Assembly (NCBI GenBank): GCA_040877415.1
Contig: JBBDNV010000025.1
Location: 1 to 7,441 of the forward strand
DNA length: 7,441 nucleotides
Source of the DNA: JBBDNV01 sp040877415
GTDB taxonomy: Bacteria; Planctomycetota; Planctomycetia; Pirellulales; PALSA-1355
Direction of reading: 5' to 3'
Numbering within the stretch: the stretch's first letter is position 1; each line of letters begins with the position of its first letter. The notes under the pieces are model-generated. The model was not told the DNA's origin. It made no database searches and worked only from the letters and a program-made list of their open reading frames with translations. A program made the position numbers and the translations under genes. Positions 1-3,846 of the stretch are shown here, one piece after another.

Positions 1-354
1 GGCCGCATGCCGGGCCACATGAACGTGCTGTTGGCCGAAGCCAACGTGCCCTACGACAAGCTGTTGGAAATGGACGACATCAACGACCAGTTCGCGCGGG
101 CCGACGTGGCGCTGGTGATCGGCGCCAACGACGTGGTGAACCCCGCGGCCCGCAACGACCCGACAAGCCCCATTTACGGCATGCCCATCCTCAACGCCGA
201 CCAGGCCCAAAGCGTGATCGTGCTGAAGCGCAGCATGAACCCCGGCTTTTCGGGCATCGAGAACGAGCTGTTCTACGACCCCAAGTGTTCGCTCTTGTTC
301 GGGGACGCCAAAAGCTCACTCACGAAGCTGGTCGCCGAAGTGAAGGCGACGTAG
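1..354 (+). CDS. pntB: NAD(P) transhydrogenase subunit beta, C-terminal part (partial at the left edge)
   Basis: PntB is the membrane subunit of the proton-translocating transhydrogenase, which reduces NADP+ with NADH using the proton gradient. Only the last ~117 residues are present, and the frame is open from base 1. They correspond to domain III, the cytoplasmic NADP(H)-binding domain: GRMPGHMNVLLAEANVPYD near the start, then ALVIGANDVVNPAAR, then SPIYGMPILNADQAQSVIVLKR, then the nucleotide-binding KRSMNPGFSGIENELF region and a C-terminal LLFGDAK. All are characteristic of PntB. The C-terminus is intact and ends at a TAG (352-354). The next gene begins at the following base or shortly after, which suggests co-transcription. 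The membrane domain II lies outside the window. Oddly, the partner gene pntAA lies downstream on the opposite strand. Identification is secure from sequence motifs; activity is inferred from the family. Confidence 0.96.
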   Translation, partial: GRMPGHMNVLLAEANVPYDKLLEMDDINDQFARADVALVIGANDVVNPAARNDPTSPIYGMPILNADQAQSVIVLKRSMNPGFSGIENELFYDPKCSLLFGDAKSSLTKLVAEVKAT

Positions 355-1005
355 TTGTATGTCAGGCATTTGCCCGACGTGCTCACTCGCCGAATCGTCT
401 TGAACGGATTAGCCAGCGCGATTAGCATGGGGGCTCTTGCCGCGGTAGATCGACGTCCCAAGACGGAGCGGGAAATGGCCGTGCGACTACGCGAATTTGC
501 GTTTCGAGGGCAATCCGTTGTCCGGCCGGTGTTTATCGAAACCGGCACGTACCAGGGCGAGACGCTGGCCAATGCCCTGGCGGCGGGATTCGAGGAGTTG
601 CACTCGATCGAAGTCTGCGCGTCGAATTACGAGCTGGCCAAGGCCCGATTCACCGATCACGCGCAGGTCCACTTGCATTTCGGATCGAGTCCCGAGATTC
701 TGCCGCGGATCATCGACCCGGCGATTCCCACGACGTTCTGGCTCGACGCCCACTATCAGGGCTCAAGCCGCGCCGAGCAGGATCCGGCCTATGGCGAGTG
801 CCCCCTGCTGGCGGAGCTGGGAATCATCTTTTCCCACGACTGGTCGCCGATCGTGCTCATCGACGATGCGTACATGTTCGACGAGAGAATGCGAGGCGGC
901 TTCCAGCGCTCGCAGTGGCCCTCGGTCGAGCAGATCCGCGCGGCCTTGCCGCTGGCGTACGAGCTTTCCGAGGAGGACGAAATCCTCGTCTGCGTCGAAC
1001 GATAG
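355..1005 (+). CDS. Class I SAM-dependent methyltransferase-fold protein
   Basis: Small protein with the signature of a Rossmann-fold methyltransferase family (longest reading 216 residues). It has motif I ETGTYQGET (residues 62-70), an acidic strand end SIEVCASNYELAKARF (84-99) that would hold the ribose of SAM, FWLDAHY (128-134) and VLIDDAYMF (167-175). The substrate is unknown. The start is uncertain. TTG at 355 abuts the pntB stop (TAG-TTG) and would allow translational coupling. GTG at 379 gives a leader beginning MLTRRIVLNGLASAISMGALAA, resembling a weak Tat-type signal. ATG at 427 or 475 would remove the leader. No convincing Shine-Dalgarno site decides, so the longest reading is given. 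A cytoplasmic location is more plausible because SAM is cytosolic, which argues against a functional leader. The gene probably shares the pntB transcript, but I see no functional link to transhydrogenase. Confidence 0.8.
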   Translation: MYVRHLPDVLTRRIVLNGLASAISMGALAAVDRRPKTEREMAVRLREFAFRGQSVVRPVFIETGTYQGETLANALAAGFEELHSIEVCASNYELAKARFTDHAQVHLHFGSSPEILPRIIDPAIPTTFWLDAHYQGSSRAEQDPAYGECPLLAELGIIFSHDWSPIVLIDDAYMFDERMRGGFQRSQWPSVEQIRAALPLAYELSEEDEILVCVER

Positions 1006-1026
1006 CCGGCCCTCGCCGAGCGGTCA

Positions 1027-1039
1027 CACTACCCTAGTG
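1027..1039. terminator. Small hairpin in the convergent gap (weak bidirectional terminator candidate)
   Basis: CACTA CCC TAGTG forms a perfect 5-bp stem with a 3-nt loop inside the 44-nt gap between the convergent methyltransferase and pntAA genes. The stem is short and no T-run follows on either strand, so this is only a candidate. Confidence 0.2.
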
Positions 1040-1049
1040 CCTGCGCCTG

Positions 1050-2237
1050 CTAAAGCTCGATCGGCGGCCGGGTGTGATAGACCTTCGGCAGCTCGCCGAG
1101 GCCGAGCGCTTCGCGGATTTGCTCGTTGACGACCTGGCCCTCCTGGGTGATGAGGGTGTCGCGGACGATCTCGTCGTGGATGTCGAAGTTCCAGCCGCCG
1201 TCTTTGACCAGGTGGGCCAGAAACGTCGTGACGTTCTTGGCGAACATCTGGCTGGCGTGATGGGGAACGCCGGCGGGCAAGTTGTCCGGGCCGAGAATCG
1301 TAACGCCGTGCGCGACCACCGTTTCGCCGGGTTTCGTGAGCTCGCAGTTGCCGCCGCGTTCGGCCGCCACGTCGACGATCACCGAACCGGGGGCCATCGC
1401 CGCGACCATTTCGGCGGTCACTAGCGTCGGCGCTTTCTTGCCCGGCACGGCGGCGGTGGTGATGACGACGTCGTTTTCCGCCACGACTTTCAGCATCAAC
1501 TCGCGCTGCCGGCGATAAAACTCCTCGTCCATCGCCTTGGCGTATCCGCCCGCGGTTTCCCGGCCCGCTTCGAGCTCCATTTCGACGAATCGTGCTCCCA
1601 GGCTTTGCACCTGCTCTTTGACGATCGCGCGCACGTCGTACGCCGAAACGACCGCTCCCAGGCGGCGGGCCGTGGCAATCGCCTGCAAGCCGGCCACGCC
1701 GGCGCCGATGATGAACACCTTGGCCGGGGTGATCGTGCCGGCCGCGGTCGTCAGCATCGGAAACATTTTGGGTAGCACAGTCGCGGCCAGCAGCACGGCC
1801 CGATAGCCGGCCACGGTGGCCTGCGAACTGAGCACGTCTATGCTTTGGGCCCTGCTGATCCGCGGCACCAGCTCGAGGGCGAAGAGCGTCACGCCCGTGT
1901 CGGCCAGCGTCTTGGCCTCCTCGGGCGAGCCCAAAGGGTCGCACATGCCGATCACAACTTGCCCGCTGCGCAGCATCGCCAGGTCGGCCTTGCCGGCTTG
2001 GGGGTTGGCCCCCAGCGCGCGGACTTGCAGGATGCAATCGGCGGAAAACGCCGCGGCGCGCGAGACGATTTGCGCTCCCTTGTCCGCATACAGCGGATCG
2101 GGCAAGCCGGCCCGCTCTCCCGCCCCGGCTTCGATGCGCACCAGCCAGCCTGCTTTCACCAGCGGAGCCACCGAAGAGGGCACCAGGGCCACGCGGCGTT
2201 CGCCGGGAAACGTCTCTTTGACGGCGGCAAGGATCAT
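1050..2237 (-). CDS. pntAA: NAD(P) transhydrogenase subunit alpha part 1 (NAD(H)-binding)
   Basis: Complete 395-residue protein of the split-alpha type, equivalent to domain I of the transhydrogenase. It binds NAD(H) on the cytoplasmic side and passes hydride to NADP+ on PntB. Motifs include KETFPGERRVALVP (7-20), RISRAQSIDVLSSQATVAGY (126-145), the Rossmann glycine motif GAGVAGLQAIATARRLGA (178-195) followed by YDVR (200-203), TTAAVPGKKAP (260-270), VDVAAERGGNCELT (288-301) and a HASQMFAKN segment (327-335). There are no membrane helices, so a separate pntAB is required and is not in this window. ATG at 2237-2235 fits the family N-terminus (MILAAVKETFPGE); there is no clear Shine-Dalgarno site. 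The usual order is pntAA-pntAB-pntB on one strand. Here pntAA is convergent with pntB and divergent from rplM, so it must have its own promoter in the 2238-2577 spacer. Confidence 0.95.
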   Translation of the reverse strand: MILAAVKETFPGERRVALVPSSVAPLVKAGWLVRIEAGAGERAGLPDPLYADKGAQIVSRAAAFSADCILQVRALGANPQAGKADLAMLRSGQVVIGMCDPLGSPEEAKTLADTGVTLFALELVPRISRAQSIDVLSSQATVAGYRAVLLAATVLPKMFPMLTTAAGTITPAKVFIIGAGVAGLQAIATARRLGAVVSAYDVRAIVKEQVQSLGARFVEMELEAGRETAGGYAKAMDEEFYRRQRELMLKVVAENDVVITTAAVPGKKAPTLVTAEMVAAMAPGSVIVDVAAERGGNCELTKPGETVVAHGVTILGPDNLPAGVPHHASQMFAKNVTTFLAHLVKDGGWNFDIHDEIVRDTLITQEGQVVNEQIREALGLGELPKVYHTRPPIEL

Positions 2238-2295
2238 CGCGGTTGATTTTGGCTTGGGCGGGACAAATCACCGATTGTGGCAAATTGCCGCAGCA

Positions 2296-2343
2296 ATACC
2301 AGCCCGAAGCGGCGGACCATCGCCCCGCGCATCGGGCTGGTAT
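2296..2343. repeat. Inverted repeat with perfect 12-bp arms
   Basis: ATACCAGCCCGA (2296-2307) is exactly repeated as TCGGGCTGGTAT (2332-2343), separated by 24 nt. The loop can itself pair over GCGG (2309-2312) and CCGC (2325-2328), giving an interrupted long stem. It lies 58 bp upstream of the pntAA start codon. It could be a dispersed intergenic repeat, a transcript hairpin or a dyad operator; the sequence alone does not decide. The right arm abuts the 9-bp direct repeat at 2344. Confidence 0.75.
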
Positions 2344-2374
2344 GGTGCCACGTGCGCGGCAAAGAATTCTGGCA

Positions 2375-2398
2375 GTAGCTGAAGTCGCAAGACTTCAG
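2375..2398 (+). repeat. REP-like unit: GTAG plus GCAA-tetraloop hairpin (copy 1)
   Basis: GTAG (2375-2378) is followed directly by CTGAAGTC-GCAA-GACTTCAG, a perfect 8-bp stem closed by a GNRA-type loop. A GTAG foot immediately 5' of an imperfect palindrome is the known hallmark of REP sequences mobilised by REP-associated tyrosine transposases (RAYT/TnpA-REP). It forms an inverted pair with the unit at 2410-2433. REP assignment is by pattern; genome copy number cannot be seen here. Confidence 0.6.
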
Positions 2399-2409
2399 TC
2401 GGCTTCGGG

Positions 2410-2433
2410 CTGAATTCTTGCGAATCCAGCTAC
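2410..2433 (-). repeat. REP-like unit, inverted (copy 2)
   Basis: Read on the minus strand this is GTAG followed by CTGGATTC-GCAA-GAATTCAG, an 8-bp stem with one G-T pair and the same loop. It matches copy 1 at 21 of 24 positions. One stem pair is exchanged G-C to T-A on both sides, and another A-T becomes G-T, so all three differences keep the stem. The 11-nt spacer (2399-2409) separates the 3' feet of the two units, a tail-to-tail BIME-like arrangement. Confidence 0.6.
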
Positions 2434-2577
2434 CCCGCCATAAAGTCTTGCCGCACGCGGTGCCACGCCCGGCTTGTACCATTCGCCGCGAGCGGCTAAA
2501 TTGGCGGTTTCCCTCGTGCGGCGGGTCGCCACGTGGGGCCCCGCGCGCCGCTCGAATCGGTCACTCGAGAACGAATC

Positions 2578-3036
2578 ATGAAAACGGCAACCGTCAAAAG
2601 CTACATGGCCAAGCCGGGCGAAGTGGAAAAAAAATGGTGGCTGGTCGACGCCAACGACAAGGTCGTCGGCCGGCTGGCCAGCGAGATCGCCATGATTTTG
2701 ATGGGCAAGCACCGCCCCACGTACACGCCTCACGTCGACACCGGCGACTACGTCGTGGTGATCAACGCCGACAAGGTCGTGCTTTCGGGCAAGAAGTGGG
2801 ACCAGAAGCGATTCACCTGGACCACCGGCTATCAAGGTCTTAGGACCGAGACGGCCCGCACGCGATTTGAGCGCGAGCCGGAACTGATATTGACCGAGGC
2901 CGTGCGTCGCATGTTGCCCAAGAACAAGCTGGCCACAAAGATGCTCGACAAGCTGAAGGTTTATACGGGCGACAAGCACCCGCACCAGGCCCAAAATCCC
3001 CAGCCGAAGGAATTGGCGGTCAAGAGGGCCGAATAG
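2578..3036 (+). CDS. rplM: 50S ribosomal protein L13
   Basis: Protein of 152 residues, slightly longer than the usual ~142-150. L13 is an early-assembly large-subunit protein that binds 23S rRNA. Diagnostic segments are WWLVDANDKVVGRLASEIA (20-38), GKHRPTYTPHVDTGDYVVVIN (43-63), KVVLSGKKWDQKR (66-78), AVRRMLPKNKLATKMLDKLKVY (108-129) and HPHQAQNPQP (134-143). ATG at 2578 is chosen because it begins just before the conserved region; an upstream GTG (2533) in frame would add 15 non-conserved residues. Only a weak CGAGA precedes it. The 72-nt gap to rpsI and the co-direction fit the conserved rplM-rpsI operon. The stop is TAG at 3034-3036. Confidence 0.97.
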   Translation: MKTATVKSYMAKPGEVEKKWWLVDANDKVVGRLASEIAMILMGKHRPTYTPHVDTGDYVVVINADKVVLSGKKWDQKRFTWTTGYQGLRTETARTRFEREPELILTEAVRRMLPKNKLATKMLDKLKVYTGDKHPHQAQNPQPKELAVKRAE

Positions 3037-3094
3037 TTTCGCCGATCCGGGCCCGGTTGGCATTGCAATGACATGTAACCATCAAGCCAGTTTG

Positions 3095-3100
3095 AAAGAG
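3095..3100 (+). promoter_or_regulatory. Ribosome binding site of rpsI
   Basis: AAAGAG lies eight bases before the ATG at 3109, a weak but well-spaced Shine-Dalgarno-like site. The 72-nt rplM-rpsI gap shows no clear terminator or promoter, consistent with one transcript. Confidence 0.45.
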
Positions 3101-3108
3101 TCCGACCG

Positions 3109-3528
3109 ATGGTAGTCGCCAAAGAGAAACGGGCGTCGAAGGCCAACGATTTTTTGGGAACCGGACGCCGCAAGACGTCGGTGGCCCGCGTGCGCATCCG
3201 CCCGGGCTCGGGCACGATTCTGATCAACGAGCGCCCGCTCGAAGAGTATTTCGTGGGCGAGCAGGACCGCCGCAAGGTGCTGGCGCCGCTGGTGAAGAGC
3301 GGCAAACAAGGCGCGGTGGACGTTTCGATTCGCGTCCACGGCGGCGGATTCACGGGCCAATCGGGCGCGTGCATGTTGGGCATCGCCCGGGCGCTGATCA
3401 AGTACGACAGCGAAACGTTCGACCCCTTGCGTCACAATCACCTGCTGACGCGCGACAGCCGCATGAAGGAACGCAAGCACTACGGGCTCCGCGGAGCCCG
3501 CCGCGGCACGCAGTTCTCCAAGCGGTAG
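3109..3528 (+). CDS. rpsI: 30S ribosomal protein S9
   Basis: Protein of 139 residues, normal for bacterial S9 (about 128-140) with a short N-terminal extension. S9 sits in the small-subunit head, and its C-terminal tail reaches the P-site tRNA anticodon loop. Visible features are GTGRRKTSVARV (17-28), VHGGGFTGQSGA (76-87), GIARALIKYD (91-100), LLTRDSRMKERKHYGLRGAR (112-131) and the invariant C-terminal SKR (137-139), which is the tRNA-contacting end. The usual GQAGA is GQSGA, and the following stretch reads CML-GIARAL, a mild variant. It is the second gene of the rplM-rpsI pair. Downstream lies the repeat-rich convergent spacer, where transcription presumably ends. Confidence 0.97.
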   Translation: MVVAKEKRASKANDFLGTGRRKTSVARVRIRPGSGTILINERPLEEYFVGEQDRRKVLAPLVKSGKQGAVDVSIRVHGGGFTGQSGACMLGIARALIKYDSETFDPLRHNHLLTRDSRMKERKHYGLRGARRGTQFSKR

Positions 3529-3532
3529 TTGG

Positions 3533-3569
3533 TCCTGTCTGGCGCATGCCAAGATGTGTTTTGACAGGA
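3533..3569 (+). terminator. Possible stem-loop terminator downstream of rpsI
   Basis: TCCTGTC (3533-3539) pairs with GACAGGA (3563-3569) and encloses a second hairpin, TGGC-GCAT-GCCA (3540-3551). A GTGTTTT run lies within the loop, not after the stem, so it is not a canonical intrinsic terminator. Its outer arms belong to the CAGGAT repeat family that fills this spacer. Confidence 0.3.
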
Positions 3570-3570
3570 T

Positions 3571-3637
3571 CCCGTTCATCCTGTTAATCCTGTCTGATTC
3601 TCTGTCGTAAATGCTTTTCGACAGGATGAACAGGATC
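3571..3637. repeat. Long direct repeat, copy 1, with internal inverted repeat
   Basis: Begins CCCGTTCATC and includes an ATCCTGT pair, then a T-rich loop, then GACAGGATGAACAGGAT. Arms 3578-3594 and 3620-3636 are complementary at 16 of 17 positions around a 25-nt loop. The whole 67-nt unit recurs at 3693-3757 with three substitutions and one single-base indel. Confidence 0.8.
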
Positions 3638-3692
3638 GACAGGATGGATTCACGAAAAGGACGACATCGCCCCAAAGCCGTCTGCATCCTGT

Positions 3693-3757
3693 CCCGTTCA
3701 TCCTGTTAATCCTGTCTGATTCTCTCTCGTAATGTTTTTCGACAGGATGATCAGGAT
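3693..3757. repeat. Long direct repeat, copy 2, with internal inverted repeat
   Basis: Near-identical to 3571-3637. Arms 3700-3716 and 3741-3757 pair at 15 of 17 positions. The start is offset 122 bp from copy 1. The heptamer seven bases upstream of the CCCGTTC core is present in both copies but inverted: ACAGGAT at 3564 in copy 1, ATCCTGT at 3686 in copy 2. Confidence 0.8.
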
Positions 3758-3790
3758 CTTTGAAGGGCCGTTCTAATTCTATGTTCGTAT

Positions 3791-3816
3791 CCCGTTCATC
3801 CTGTTAATCCTGTCTG
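3791..3816. repeat. Direct repeat, truncated copy 3
   Basis: Only the first 26 bp of the unit are present (identical in all three copies, starting CCCGTTCATC and ending CCTGTCTG). The T-rich loop and right arm are missing. Its start is 98 bp after the start of copy 2. Confidence 0.8.
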
Positions 3817-3846
3817 CGGTATTCAGCCTAATCCTCTAAGACGCAA

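Larger units (their letters stand above)
2344..2467. mobile_element. Putative MITE-like near-palindromic insert (106 bp) flanked by 9-bp direct repeat
   Basis: GGTGCCACG occurs at 2344-2352 and again, in the same orientation, at 2459-2467. The 106 bp between them (2353-2458) form an imperfect palindrome centred near 2405. GCGGCAA (2356-2362) faces TTGCCGC (2448-2454), and further in, 24-nt arms at 2375-2398 and 2410-2433 match at 21 of 24 positions. The direct repeats are placed symmetrically about this palindrome, as a target-site duplication would be. There is no coding capacity, so any movement would depend on a transposase elsewhere. The extreme termini are not perfect inverted repeats, so the boundaries are an inference. 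Confidence 0.45.
2238..2577. promoter_or_regulatory. Divergent pntAA/rplM intergenic region, repeat-filled
   Basis: This 340-bp spacer must hold the promoters for pntAA (leftward) and rplM-rpsI (rightward). No clear -35/-10 pair can be picked out on either strand. Much of it is repeat: an inverted repeat at 2296-2343 and a paired hairpin element at 2375-2433, bounded by a 9-bp direct repeat (2344-2352 and 2459-2467). The remaining stretch, 2468-2577, is GC-rich. It has a small GCCGC-GA-GCGGC palindrome at 2485-2496 and a weak CGAGA (2566-2570) eight to nine bases before the rplM ATG. The rplM promoter probably lies between 2468 and 2565. Confidence 0.5.
3529..3846. repeat. CAGGAT nonamer repeat cluster in the convergent spacer
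   Basis: This 318-bp spacer has no gene. Between 3564 and 3813 it carries twelve exact copies of the heptamer ACAGGAT or its complement ATCCTGT, starting at 3564, 3578, 3587, 3621, 3630, 3639, 3686, 3700, 3709, 3742, 3798 and 3807. A near copy, TCAGGAT, is at 3751. Copies in the same orientation recur with a 9-nt period (for example 3621, 3630 and 3639), and clusters alternate in strand, which makes potential hairpins. It lies between the 3' ends of rpsI and the large secreted-protein gene, so it could fold in both transcripts and act in termination or 3'-end protection; that role is inferred. Confidence 0.85.

Noticed and set aside
497..1129. Second + strand frame (210 codons) overlapping the methyltransferase and the pntAA end
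   Set aside because: Arg/Ser/Pro-rich translation typical of an out-of-frame GC-rich reading; the methyltransferase frame has clear motifs.
1024..2283. Open frame of 419 codons on the - strand overlapping pntAA
   Set aside because: It is a frame-shifted reading of pntAA with Arg/Gly-rich translation; pntAA in the other frame carries all conserved transhydrogenase motifs.
2533..2577. Longer rplM start at GTG 2533
   Set aside because: It adds 15 residues unlike any L13 N-terminus; ATG 2578 gives the expected beginning.
3061..3070. Palindrome CATTGCAATG in the rplM-rpsI gap
   Set aside because: A 10-bp palindrome without a T-run or flanking structure; likely chance, and a terminator here would split a conserved operon.
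3561..3820. CRISPR array at the repeated 26-bp units
   Set aside because: There are only three copies, with unequal offsets of 122 and 98 bp. The spacers contain further copies of the same heptamer and the units are mirrored by inverted arms; there are no cas genes.
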